The notes under the pieces were generated by a model. That model saw only the letters and a program-made list of their open reading frames with translations, searched no databases and was not told where the DNA came from. Below, piece after piece: positions 17,050-26,490 of a DNA stretch of 64,000 nucleotides. The stretch's first letter is position 1, and each line of letters starts with the position of its first letter. The translations under genes were made by a program, and so were the position numbers. The stretch lies in NCBI RefSeq assembly GCF_030553305.1, contig NZ_JARRAH010000001.1:372001-436000 (forward strand). The letters are read 5' to 3'. The DNA comes from Halomarina ordinaria (GTDB taxonomy: Archaea; Halobacteriota; Halobacteria; Halobacteriales; Haloarculaceae).

Positions 17050-18726
17050 ATGAGGGAGTGCACCGGTGACATGTCGGAATCCGTCGGTCGGAACCTCGCC
17101 GACGTGCCGATACTCGACCTCCCGGATACGCCCGAGGGCGTCGCGACCGCCCTCACGAACCTCTCCGCGCTCGTCCGGGAGCCGACCGCCTCGCGCTCCC
17201 ACCCGGACCTCAGGCCCCACCCGCCGCTCCTCCGGGTCGACCCCGAGGCCGACACCACCGTTCCCCCCACGCTCGCCGCCGACCGCCCCGAGACGGGCGT
17301 CGACTTCCGCCTCCCGGCCGACCGCCAGCACCTGTTCGTCGCCGCGCCCCTCGCGTACTACCTCGGCGCGACGGTCACGCTGGCGGACGACGTGCCCGCC
17401 CTGGAGACCTGCGGCGTCACCCACGAGTTCTCGCCGCTGCCGGGGTTCCAGACGGAGGTCGCGGCCCTCCTCCGGCACGTCTTCTACCTCGACTGCCTCG
17501 TGCGCGAGCGGCCGGACGAGGTGGCGGCGTGCGGGCGCGAGGCGCTCGCCGACCACGGCCTCTGCCCGGCGGCGCTGGCCGACGCGGCACCGGCGGCGCG
17601 CCTCGAGGCGTACCTCACCGTGCCGACCGAGGCGCTCGCGCCACACTGGCCGGAGTGGCACCTCGCGACCTACGCCGACCCCGGCCCGGAGACGCTGGCC
17701 TGTCTCCCCTACCTGCTCGACGCGATGAGCCTCGTCTACCTCCCCGAGTCATCCGACATCGACGCCCAGGGGCTCCTCCGACGCTCGCTGGACGACTTCT
17801 TCAGGGGTCCCGGACAGGGACCGGTCGCCTCCGTCGACGTCGTCGACCCGGAGTTACAGGCCGGCGAACTCCACGCGTGGCTCGCCGACGGCGTCCCCGT
17901 CTCGGCGTTCACCCCCTCGGCGGCGGCGTTCGAGAACCGCTTCCGGAACGGGTCGCCCGACGACGTGCTCGACGTGACGGTCGTCCTCAACGACGACGCG
18001 ATGGAGGGGGAGCACGAGGCGGTCGCGCGCACCTACCGCGAGCGGTCGGCGGGCCTGCCCGTCGACGTGACCGTCCGCGAGGGGCTCTCGGTCGCGGAAC
18101 TGGCGGACCTGCTGGAGACCGACCACGACTTCCTCCACTACATCGGTCACTGCGAGGTCGGCGGGCTCCAGTGCTCGGACGGCGGGCTCGACTGCGAGAG
18201 CCTCGCGCGCTCGGGCGTCCGGACGTTCTTCCTCAACGCCTGCGGGTCGTACCACCAGGGGCGGGCGCTCGTCGAGGGCGGGAGCGTCGCGGGCGCCGTC
18301 ACGCTCCGGACGGTGCTCAACCGGCCGGCGGCCACCGTCGGGACGACGTTCGCCCGCCTGCTGATGTGCGGGTTCGGCATCGAGCGCGCGATGCAACTCG
18401 CCCGGCGACAGATCATGATGAGCACCGACTACGCCGTCGTCGGCGACGGGACGTACGCGCTGACGGGCGCGGAACCCGCCATCGTCCACCTCCACGAGGT
18501 CGAGGACGGCTACGACCTCACCTACACCGTCCCCGCGGACGGCCGGGTGGGCGACGGCTTCCACGCGCCGTTCGAGACCTGTCGCAGACTGCGGGGGACC
18601 ACGGCCGACCGCAGACTCGGGCGCGACGCGGTCGTCGACTTCGTCACGACCCACCAACTCCCGGTCGTTTTCGATGGCAATCTCTACTGGCCTGACACGT
18701 TCCTCGAGGAGGTGGATATCCCCTGA
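17050..18726 (+). CDS. CHAT-domain (caspase-like) protein, 558 aa
   Basis: A large acidic protein whose C-terminal 200 residues form a CHAT peptidase-like domain. Catalytic-type residues are present: His367 in FLHYIGHCEVGG and Cys398 in TFFLNACGSYHQG. These are followed by GGSVAGAVTLRTVLNRPAATVGTTFARLLMCG and a helix IERAMQLARRQIMM. The N-terminal 330 residues hold LPADRQHLFVAAPLAYYLGATV and a helical, possibly regulatory part with no named domain. CHAT proteases act in separase-like cleavage and in bacterial immunity. Here the substrate is unknown. Alternative start ATG at 17071 (MSESVGRN). The TbsP-type and YcaO genes follow co-oriented. Confidence 0.75.
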   Translation: MRECTGDMSESVGRNLADVPILDLPDTPEGVATALTNLSALVREPTASRSHPDLRPHPPLLRVDPEADTTVPPTLAADRPETGVDFRLPADRQHLFVAAPLAYYLGATVTLADDVPALETCGVTHEFSPLPGFQTEVAALLRHVFYLDCLVRERPDEVAACGREALADHGLCPAALADAAPAARLEAYLTVPTEALAPHWPEWHLATYADPGPETLACLPYLLDAMSLVYLPESSDIDAQGLLRRSLDDFFRGPGQGPVASVDVVDPELQAGELHAWLADGVPVSAFTPSAAAFENRFRNGSPDDVLDVTVVLNDDAMEGEHEAVARTYRERSAGLPVDVTVREGLSVAELADLLETDHDFLHYIGHCEVGGLQCSDGGLDCESLARSGVRTFFLNACGSYHQGRALVEGGSVAGAVTLRTVLNRPAATVGTTFARLLMCGFGIERAMQLARRQIMMSTDYAVVGDGTYALTGAEPAIVHLHEVEDGYDLTYTVPADGRVGDGFHAPFETCRRLRGTTADRRLGRDAVVDFVTTHQLPVVFDGNLYWPDTFLEEVDIP

Positions 18727-18810
18727 ATCGAGTGAATATAAAGTCGACGAGCGTTTTCAATTACTGATAAACAATGAAATTAAATACCTGGTTACCATAT
18801 AGAATCAACA

Positions 18811-19623
18811 ATGACTGAAAACATACTCGAATCGGATATCGACGCGCTGCTCGCGACGGCGTTCGCCGACAGTCAGGGCACCACGTACGTCGTCAACCCC
18901 TCGGCGTCGACGTTCGAGACGGTTGTCGACGCGCTCGCGGCTGCCGACGACGTGTCGGTCCGCCTGCTCGGCGAGGAACGGATGCTGAAGGACGTGCTCG
19001 ACGACTTCCTCGTCGCCAGCACGGCCGCCGACCTCATCGACGCCGGCCGTCTCGAACTGCGTTCGTTCGACGTCCCGTCGAACACGCTGCTCGTCTCCGA
19101 CGACGCCGTCATGGCCGTCGTGAGCGCCGGTGACCGGGTCGCCGGCCTCGTCACCGACGACGAGGACTTCGTCGGCAACGCCCGCGACGAGTACGACGCC
19201 GTCTGGGAGGCCGCGACGGACTTCAAGCTCCGCACGCCGCCCATCACGCGCGTCCGCGAGACGCTCGGGAGCGAAATCGGCACCGACGCGGCCGGCGACT
19301 TCGACGGCGTGCTCGCCTCGCTCGAGACCGCCCGCGGCGACGGCGACGGCCTCGACGAGGTGACCATCAGCCTGCTCGTCGCGGCGAAGAACGAGGAACT
19401 GCTGTACGACATCTCGAAGTGGGGCGAGGACGTCGGCATCGCCTCGAAGGCGACGTTCTCGCGGACGAAGACCCGTCTCGAGGAACTCGGCCTCATCGAC
19501 ACCGAGAAGGTGCCCATCGACGTCGGCCGCCCGCGCCTGCGCCTCGTCCTCGGCGACGACCGCCTGCGCCAGGCCGACACGGACGAACTCGCCAACGTCG
19601 CCCAGAGCCTCCTGGCCTCGTAG
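18811..19623 (+). CDS. tbsP: TbsP-type transcriptional regulator (DUF5821), 270 aa
   Basis: Haloarchaeal regulator: an N-terminal alpha/beta domain (TYVVNPSASTFETVVDALAAADDVSVRLLGEERML, later VSAGDRVAGLVTDDEDFV) and a C-terminal winged helix (ISLLVAAKNEELLYDISKWGEDVGIASKATFSRTKTRLEELGLIDTEKVP). The layout matches TbsP, reported to act with TrmB on glycolytic/gluconeogenic genes in haloarchaea. Orthology is by resemblance, so the symbol is tentative. The upstream 80 bases are A/T-rich with TTAAATACC (18780-18788) as TATA box and a possible operator ACCATATAGAATC just before the start. Gene order with CHAT and YcaO may or may not be functional. Confidence 0.75.
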   Translation: MTENILESDIDALLATAFADSQGTTYVVNPSASTFETVVDALAAADDVSVRLLGEERMLKDVLDDFLVASTAADLIDAGRLELRSFDVPSNTLLVSDDAVMAVVSAGDRVAGLVTDDEDFVGNARDEYDAVWEAATDFKLRTPPITRVRETLGSEIGTDAAGDFDGVLASLETARGDGDGLDEVTISLLVAAKNEELLYDISKWGEDVGIASKATFSRTKTRLEELGLIDTEKVPIDVGRPRLRLVLGDDRLRQADTDELANVAQSLLAS

Positions 19624-19695
19624 ACGGCGAGACCGCGACGACCGCGAGCGCGCACAACCGCCCGACTTTTCCGTCCTCCACCGCCTCTCACAGGC

Positions 19696-21402
19696 ATGAC
19701 TGTCGAACTCGTCGGCGACGGCCCCGCCCTCGCTGCCCTCCGGGAGACGCTGGCCGACGCGTCGGTCCCCGTGGCGACGGCGTCCGCCGACGCCCTCGCG
19801 GACGCGGACGCGACGGACGCCGACCTCACCGTCGTCGTCGGGCCGGTCGGAGCGCAGGTCTTCGCGACCGCGAACGAGGTCCGTCGGCGCTGGCTCGCCG
19901 TCGAACTGGGCGGCGTCGGCGGCCGCGCGCTCCCCGACGTCGACGCGAGCGTCTCGGGGTTCGGCCCGTCGACCGGCTGTTACGACTGCCTGCGGGGTCG
20001 GGTCGCCGCCAGCGCGGAGCGTGTCGAGGACGGTGCGGGCCCGGACGCCCCGACCGCGCGGCTGGCGGGGACGCTCGCGGCCCGGTCGGCCGTCGGCCTG
20101 CTCGACGGCGACGACGCGCCCCTGGGGCGCGTCCTCGAGGTCCCCCACGCGGAGCGTGAGTTCCTGGCGCTGCCGCACTGCTCGTGCGCGCCCGAGCGCG
20201 ACTGGGCGCTCCGACGCGAGGGGGAGTCGCGCTCGCTCGACGACGCCCTCGCGCGGGCGGAGCGGGCGCTCGACGGGCGCGTCGGGCCGGTCGCGGAGGT
20301 GGGGGAGGCGGAGTCGTTCCCCCTGCCGTACTACCTCGCCTCGCTCGCCGACACGGCGGGGTTCAGCGACGTGCGAGCGCCGGTGCACGCCGCCGGCGTC
20401 GACCCCGACTGGGACGCCGCGATGATGAAGGCCCTCGGCGAGGCGCTCGAACGCTACGGTGCCGCCGTCTATCGCCGAGGAGACCTGCCCGCCGCCCCCG
20501 CCGCCACGCTCCCCGGGGCGGTGTCCCTCTCGCGCTTCGTCACTCCCGAGGGGATTGTCCCGAGGGACGACGAGACGACGACGTGGGTGCCGGGGGAGGA
20601 CCTCCACTCGGGGGCGAGCGTCGCGCTCCCGGCCGAACGGGTCTTCTTCCCCTACGAGACGGAGGCGCCGACCATCACGACGGGACTGGGCCTCGGCAAC
20701 GGCGGGGCCGGGGCGCTCGTCGCGGGGCTGACCGAGGTCCTCGAACGGGACGCGTCGATGCTCGCGTGGTACTCGACGTACGACCCCCTCGGCCTCGCTA
20801 TCGACGACGAGGGCTTCGAGACGCTCGTCCGCCGCGCACGCGCCGAGGGACTGTCGGTGACGCCGACGCTGCTCACCCAGGACGTGGACGTCCCCGTCGT
20901 CGCCTGTGCGGTCCACCGCGAGGGAGAGTGGCCTCGTTTCGCCCTCGGGACGGCCTGCGCGCTCGACCCCGCCCGGGCGGCCCGGTCGGCGTGCTGCGAG
21001 GCGATACAGAACTGGCTCGAACTGCGCGGGATGGGCCGGGGCGACGCCGCGAACGCGGGGGGACGCATCGGCCACTTCGCATCGCGCCCCGACTCCGTCG
21101 AGGGGTTCGTCGCCCCGGAGGCGACCGTCCCCGCGTCCGGACTCGCCGTCGAGGCGTCGACCGACGCGGCCGCGCTCTCCGCCCTCCTCGACCGGGTGGC
21201 CGACGCGGGACTCGACGCCTACGCCGCGCGCCTCACGCCCCGCGACGTGGACGCCCTCGGGTTCGAGGTCGTGCGCGTGCTCCTCCCCGAGGCACAACCG
21301 CTGTTCGTGGACGAGTCGTACTTCGGCGCGCGGGCGGAGTCGGTCCCCGCCTCGCTCGGGTTCGAGGCACGCCTGCGGCGCGAACACCACCCGTTTCCGT
21401 GA
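19696..21402 (+). CDS. Fused ThiF-like leader-binding domain and YcaO cyclodehydratase-like protein, 568 aa
   Basis: YcaO enzymes activate peptide amides with ATP, making azoline rings in RiPPs or thioamides/amidines on proteins. The N-terminal 180 residues resemble the degenerate ThiF/E1-like partner: LTVVVGPVGAQVFATANEVRRRWLAVELGG, with zinc-type pairs CYDC (about residue 94) and CSC (about 158). The YcaO domain has ALGEALERYGAAVYRRGD, TTGLGLGNGGAGALVAGLTEVLERDA and ARSACCEAIQNWLELRG, the Glu-rich helices that bind ATP/Mg2+. The C-terminus lacks the PxPxP end of some azoline cyclodehydratases. No precursor peptide, dehydrogenase or transporter is visible beside it, so a protein target (thioamide or amidine) is equally possible. 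Confidence 0.85.
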   Translation: MTVELVGDGPALAALRETLADASVPVATASADALADADATDADLTVVVGPVGAQVFATANEVRRRWLAVELGGVGGRALPDVDASVSGFGPSTGCYDCLRGRVAASAERVEDGAGPDAPTARLAGTLAARSAVGLLDGDDAPLGRVLEVPHAEREFLALPHCSCAPERDWALRREGESRSLDDALARAERALDGRVGPVAEVGEAESFPLPYYLASLADTAGFSDVRAPVHAAGVDPDWDAAMMKALGEALERYGAAVYRRGDLPAAPAATLPGAVSLSRFVTPEGIVPRDDETTTWVPGEDLHSGASVALPAERVFFPYETEAPTITTGLGLGNGGAGALVAGLTEVLERDASMLAWYSTYDPLGLAIDDEGFETLVRRARAEGLSVTPTLLTQDVDVPVVACAVHREGEWPRFALGTACALDPARAARSACCEAIQNWLELRGMGRGDAANAGGRIGHFASRPDSVEGFVAPEATVPASGLAVEASTDAAALSALLDRVADAGLDAYAARLTPRDVDALGFEVVRVLLPEAQPLFVDESYFGARAESVPASLGFEARLRREHHPFP

Positions 21403-21564
21403 CTCGACGGGCGACACGACGCGCTCGATAGGGCCACGAGTGGCGTGGAACGACGTTCTCCGACAGCCGCCGTGCGGCAGTCGCCCGTCCGCTCGTCCGC
21501 TGCGCGGTCGTCGCTCTCTCGGGGTGTCTCGGTCCGTCACCGGGCCGACCCCCCCCCTGAACCA

Positions 21565-21766
21565 GCCCTCGTCACCGACACCGGCGTCGAGGGCGTCTCG
21601 CTCGTCGACGGCGACAGCGTCGAGTCCCGCACCGCGTTCGGCCTCGCGTCGCCCCCCGAGTCGGTGACGGTGGTCCACCTGGGTTGCGGGCGGGGAGACG
21701 CGCTCCGCGACGACGCTCGACCGGGACGCGTTCGGGACCGACGTCCCTGCCGCGGGCGGGGCGTGA
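21565..21766 (+). pseudogene. Possible decayed or frameshifted gene remnant after YcaO
   Basis: Between the YcaO stop and the DUF63 gene, coding-like codon bias (third base G/C) appears in one frame from about 21565 (VTDTGVEGVSLVDGDSVE, then ASPPESVTVVHLGCG). It then continues in the next frame (SATTLDRDAFGTDVPAAGGA) to a TGA at 21764-21766, the shift being near 21690. No start or upstream half is seen. This fits a truncated gene with a frameshift, or a real sequencing error. Family not recognised. The rest of 21403-21565 shows no gene. Confidence 0.3.
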
Positions 21767-21779
21767 GCGAGCGCGGTGG

Positions 21780-23036
<1,257 letters not shown>

Positions 23037-23885
23037 TTATCGAACCGCGAGGAGCTCGCGGGCGGCGTCGAGCACCTCGGCGTGGGCGGCCTCGCTCGCC
23101 GCGACCAGTCCGTGGACGTCGGGTGCCCAGCGCCAGTCCTCGCCGTCGAGGTCGGTGACGACCCCGCCCGCTCGTTCGACCGCGAACGCGCCGGCGACGG
23201 AGTCCCACGGGTGCGGCGTGACGTCCGTGAAGGCGCCGTCGAGGCCGCCCGCGGCCACCCGCGAGAGCGTCGCCTGCGTGCTCCCGGTGCGTCGCATGTC
23301 GCCGAAGCGCTCGACGACGGCGCGCGCCGCGGCGGCGAACGCCTCGCGGTCGTCCGCGTCCCACCAGACAGTCGGGGCGACGGTGCACCGCGCGGGGTCG
23401 TCCTCCGTCCGGACCGCGACGGCCCGCCCGTTCCGCGTGACGCCGCCCGGCCCGACGGCGTAGGTGTCGTCGAGCGCGGGGAAGTGGTTGACCGCGGCGA
23501 CCGGGGCGCCGTCGACGACGGCGGCGACGCTCGTCCCCCAGGTGCGGAGGCCCCTGACGAAGTTGTTCGTCCCGTCGATGGGGTCGACGACCCAGACGGG
23601 CCCCTCGTCGGGGACGGCCGTCCCCGCGTCCGCCTCCTCGCCGACGACGGCGTCGTCGGGGAACGACTCGCGGACGACGTCGACGACCCGGCGCTGGACG
23701 TCGCGGTCGGTCCGCGTCACCGCGTTTATCGAACCGGGGTTCGCCACCACGTCGACGTCGCGCCGGAAGCGCTCGACGGCGAGCGCCCCGCCGGCGCGGG
23801 CCGCGCGCTCGGCGACCGCCAGTCGCGTCGCCGCACTCCGCTCTCCGGCGTCGTTCGCGTCGTTCGCGTCGCTCCCGTCGCTCAT
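23037..23885 (-). CDS. Inositol monophosphatase family protein (IMPase/FBPase-like), 282 aa
   Basis: Li+-sensitive sugar phosphatase fold. The two metal-binding signatures are WVVDPIDGTNNFVRG (DPxDGTxxF) and HPWDSVAGAFAVERAGG (WDxAAG type), and VVGEEAD supplies the first Glu. Length matches archaeal proteins acting on inositol-1-phosphate and fructose-1,6-bisphosphate, so the substrate could be either. Start MSDGSDAND at 23885 follows an A/T-rich stretch (23910-23935). The N-terminal repeat of Asp/Ala/Asn is a short acidic leader. Confidence 0.88.
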   Translation of the reverse strand: MSDGSDANDANDAGERSAATRLAVAERAARAGGALAVERFRRDVDVVANPGSINAVTRTDRDVQRRVVDVVRESFPDDAVVGEEADAGTAVPDEGPVWVVDPIDGTNNFVRGLRTWGTSVAAVVDGAPVAAVNHFPALDDTYAVGPGGVTRNGRAVAVRTEDDPARCTVAPTVWWDADDREAFAAAARAVVERFGDMRRTGSTQATLSRVAAGGLDGAFTDVTPHPWDSVAGAFAVERAGGVVTDLDGEDWRWAPDVHGLVAASEAAHAEVLDAARELLAVR

Positions 23886-23951
23886 ACTCGCCCCCTCGGC
23901 GGCGCGGGCGAAAGTATCACCGATTATAATCGATGCGGGTGATGAGGGGGT

Positions 23952-24212
23952 ATGAACACGCTCGCGAAGCGCGTCCACAACATCGCGCCCGACGCCGTCC
24001 GCCTGCACTTCGAGGGCGGCGACACCGTCACGCTCGCCATGCGCAGCGCCGAGTTCTTCCAGGAGTCGTTCCAGGCCGAGGGCGTCGACGGCGACACCGA
24101 CACCACGTTCCGGCTCGTCACCGACGGCGAGGACGACCCGCTGCTCGCCGCCCGTCAGACCGCGTCCGGGTGGGAGATCGTCGGCGAGGTACGCGACGTG
24201 GAGGCGGCGTGA
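23952..24212 (+). CDS. Small haloarchaeal protein of unknown function, 86 aa
   Basis: A one-domain beta-rich acidic protein: LAKRVHNIAPDAVRLHFEGGDTVTLAMRSAEFFQE, then DTTFRLVTDGEDDPLLAARQTASGWEIVGEV. It looks like a small OB/SH3-like barrel. It is divergent from the IMPase gene and 15 bases before the next lipoprotein gene. A TATA-like TATAATC is at about 23924. No known function. Confidence 0.7.
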   Translation: MNTLAKRVHNIAPDAVRLHFEGGDTVTLAMRSAEFFQESFQAEGVDGDTDTTFRLVTDGEDDPLLAARQTASGWEIVGEVRDVEAA

Positions 24213-24227
24213 GGGGTGGTCCCGACG

Positions 24228-25727
24228 ATGCGCGGTGACGCGTTCGGCGCCCTCCTCGTCTGCTGTCTGCTCGTCCTCGCCGGCTGTGCCGGCGCGCCGC
24301 CCGACGCCACCGGACCGAACGGTTCCGACGCCGGCAACGAGAGCGAGACCGGCAACGACACGGGAACGCCCGCCGCGAACGGGAGCGCCTCGGCGCCGGC
24401 GCTCGGCGCGAACGGGACGCTCTCGGTCCACTACCTGAACGTGGGACAGGGGGCGGCGACGTTGCTCGTGTCACCGGCCGGCGAGACGATGCTCGTCGAC
24501 TCGGGCGACTACACCGACGACGGGGAGGCGGTCATCGCGGCGCTCGACCGCCGCGGCGTCGACCGCGTCGACCACCTCGTCACCACCCACGCCGACGCCG
24601 ACCACATCGGTGGTCACGCGGCCGTCATCGAACACTACGAGACCGAGCGCGAGGGCGTCGGCGCGGTGTACGACCCCGGCATCGCCGCCAGCACGCAGAC
24701 CTACGAGTCGTACCTCGACGCCGTCGAGCGCCACGACGTCCCCCTCTACCGGACGCAGGCCGGCGACACCGTCGACCTCGCGGGGACCTCGGTCGACGTC
24801 CTCGGCCCGCCGGAGGGCTACCTCGCGAACCGCGAGCGAAACGAGAACAGCGTCGTCCTCGCCGTCGACTACGGGGAGACGACGTTCCTCCTGCCGGGCG
24901 ACGCCGAGACGGCGGGCGAACGCGCCGCCCTCGAAGAGGCGGGCGGGTCCCTCCCGACGACGGTGCTCGCGGCGGGTCACCACGGCAGTTCCTCCAGCAC
25001 GAGCGAGGCGTTCCTCGACGCGACCGACCCGCCGGTCGCGGTGGTGTCGAGCGCCTACGACTCCCAGTACGGCCACCCCCACGAGGAGACGCTCGAACGG
25101 CTGGCCGCCCACGACGTGCGGACCTACTGGACGGCGACCCACGGCGAGATAGCGGTCGTCAGCGACGGCGAGCGCGCCGGGGTGTACACCCGGCACGACG
25201 CCCCGACAGACCCGCGCTCGCTCCGCGAGGGGGAGCCGGCACCGGACGAGACGACGGCGGACCTCGCCCTCCGTGCGACCGTCGAGGGGCGCGCCGTCTC
25301 GGAGGCGACGGACGACGACGCGCCGCGCACCGGTGACGACGGGTCGGGCGCGAACGGGAGCGACGACGCCGAGGGCGACGAAGCGGATGGCGAGGGGGCG
25401 CTGTCGGTCGCCACGATACACGCCGACGCGGCGGGCGACGACCGGGAGAACCTGAACGACGAGTACGTCGTCTTCGAGAACACGGGCGAGGCGTCGCTCG
25501 ACCTCTCGGGGTGGACGGTCAGCGACGAGGCGGGGAAGACCTACACCGTCCCGGAGGGGGTCGACCTCGCGCCCGACGAGCGCGTGACGCTGCGCACCGG
25601 GAGCGGGAGCGACGGGAGCGGCGACCTCTACTGGAACGCCGGGTCGCCCGTCTGGAACAACGACGGCGACACGGTCGTCGTCGAAAGGGACAACGGCCAG
25701 CGCGCCCTCACGGAGTCGTATGCCTGA
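24228..25727 (+). CDS. Secreted MBL-fold (ComEC C-terminal-like) lipoprotein with lamin-tail domain, 499 aa
   Basis: A lipoprotein signal ends in LLVLAGC. A low-complexity Asn/Ser/Thr/Gly linker follows. A metallo-beta-lactamase domain of the ComEC/Rec2 type then reads YLNVGQGAATLLVSPAGETMLVDSG, the metal site THADADHIGG, LLPGDAE and AAGHHGSSSSTS. After an acidic linker the C-terminus is a lamin-tail domain (NDEYVVFENTGEASLDLSGW, TVPEGVDLAPDERVTLRTG). Extracellular MBL plus lamin-tail proteins are often predicted nucleases or phosphodiesterases acting on external DNA. Activity is unproven. The stop overlaps the DUF3006 gene by 8 bases. Start ATG 24228 is preferred over GTG 24216. Confidence 0.85.
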   Translation: MRGDAFGALLVCCLLVLAGCAGAPPDATGPNGSDAGNESETGNDTGTPAANGSASAPALGANGTLSVHYLNVGQGAATLLVSPAGETMLVDSGDYTDDGEAVIAALDRRGVDRVDHLVTTHADADHIGGHAAVIEHYETEREGVGAVYDPGIAASTQTYESYLDAVERHDVPLYRTQAGDTVDLAGTSVDVLGPPEGYLANRERNENSVVLAVDYGETTFLLPGDAETAGERAALEEAGGSLPTTVLAAGHHGSSSSTSEAFLDATDPPVAVVSSAYDSQYGHPHEETLERLAAHDVRTYWTATHGEIAVVSDGERAGVYTRHDAPTDPRSLREGEPAPDETTADLALRATVEGRAVSEATDDDAPRTGDDGSGANGSDDAEGDEADGEGALSVATIHADAAGDDRENLNDEYVVFENTGEASLDLSGWTVSDEAGKTYTVPEGVDLAPDERVTLRTGSGSDGSGDLYWNAGSPVWNNDGDTVVVERDNGQRALTESYA

Positions 25728-25989
25728 GTACACGGCGGTGCTCGACCGGTTCGAGGGCGACGACGCGGTACTGCTGCTCGAGGAGGACGGCGAGACGGTC
25801 GGGGACGTCGTCGTCCCCCGGACGGACCTGCCGTCTCGGGCGCGACGGCAGGACGCCGTCGTCACGGTCCGAATCGAGGACGACGCCGTCGTCGACCTCG
25901 ACTACGACCCGGAGGAGACGACACGCCGGCGCGAGGACGCCCAGTCGCGCTTCGACCGCCTCGCGCGGCGACCCGACGACGAGGAGTAG
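25720..25989 (+). CDS. DUF3006 family protein, 89 aa
   Basis: A short beta-barrel-like protein, YTAVLDRFEGDDAVLLLEEDGETVGDVVVPRTDLP and ending in an Arg/Asp-rich helix EETTRRREDAQSRFDRL. DUF3006 proteins commonly sit beside ComEC-like MBL proteins in bacteria and archaea, exactly as here, where the genes overlap and are translationally coupled. This suggests a cytoplasmic partner or accessory, mechanism unknown. Confidence 0.85.
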   Translation: MPEYTAVLDRFEGDDAVLLLEEDGETVGDVVVPRTDLPSRARRQDAVVTVRIEDDAVVDLDYDPEETTRRREDAQSRFDRLARRPDDEE

Positions 25990-26031
25990 GCGGACGAGGG
26001 TTTATGACCGAGGACGGGACCAGCGCCGGTC

Positions 26032-26490
26032 GTGTCCCTGTCCCTGTTCACGCCGTTCGCGCTCGTCCAGTTGCTCGTCGCGCCGCTCACACCGCTCGGC
26101 GCGGTCGCACCCCACACGTCGCCCGCGCCGCCGCTGGCTCCCGGCGCGAGCACCGAGACGGCCGTCGTCGACCGGTTCGAGGGCGAGACCGCGGTGCTGG
26201 TGCTCGACCGCGGCGGGACGGTCCACCGACCCCGGAGCGCCCTCCCGCCGGCCGGCCGGTCGGTGGACGCGGTCTTCCGGGCACACCTCCTCTTCGGGCG
26301 GGTGGTCGCGCTCGAGTACGACCCGGACGCCACGCGCGAGCGCCGGCGTACCGCGCGCGAGCGCTTCGACCGTCTCACCCGCGAGCGTGACGACTACCCG
26401 CCCCGTCGAGCGACCGCGTCCCGAGGACCGCCACCTCGTCACCGACCCGGAGAGTCGCCCCGCGAGTCGACGCGGGGACGTGCGTGTTGA
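26032..26490 (+). CDS. Second DUF3006-like protein with N-terminal hydrophobic segment, up to 152 aa
   Basis: The core repeats the preceding gene: TAVVDRFEGETAVLVLDRGG, RSALPPAGRSVDAVFRAHLLFGRVVALEYDPDATRERRRTARERFDRL. It differs in an N-terminal hydrophobic stretch (LFTPFALVQLLVAPLTPLGAVAP) that could be a signal or anchor, and starts at a GTG. The last 35 residues become basic and overlap the convergent MOSC gene by 116 bases, so the frame probably reads into antisense sequence. It looks like a tandem duplicate of the preceding gene. Confidence 0.6.
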   Translation: MSLSLFTPFALVQLLVAPLTPLGAVAPHTSPAPPLAPGASTETAVVDRFEGETAVLVLDRGGTVHRPRSALPPAGRSVDAVFRAHLLFGRVVALEYDPDATRERRRTARERFDRLTRERDDYPPRRATASRGPPPRHRPGESPRESTRGRAC

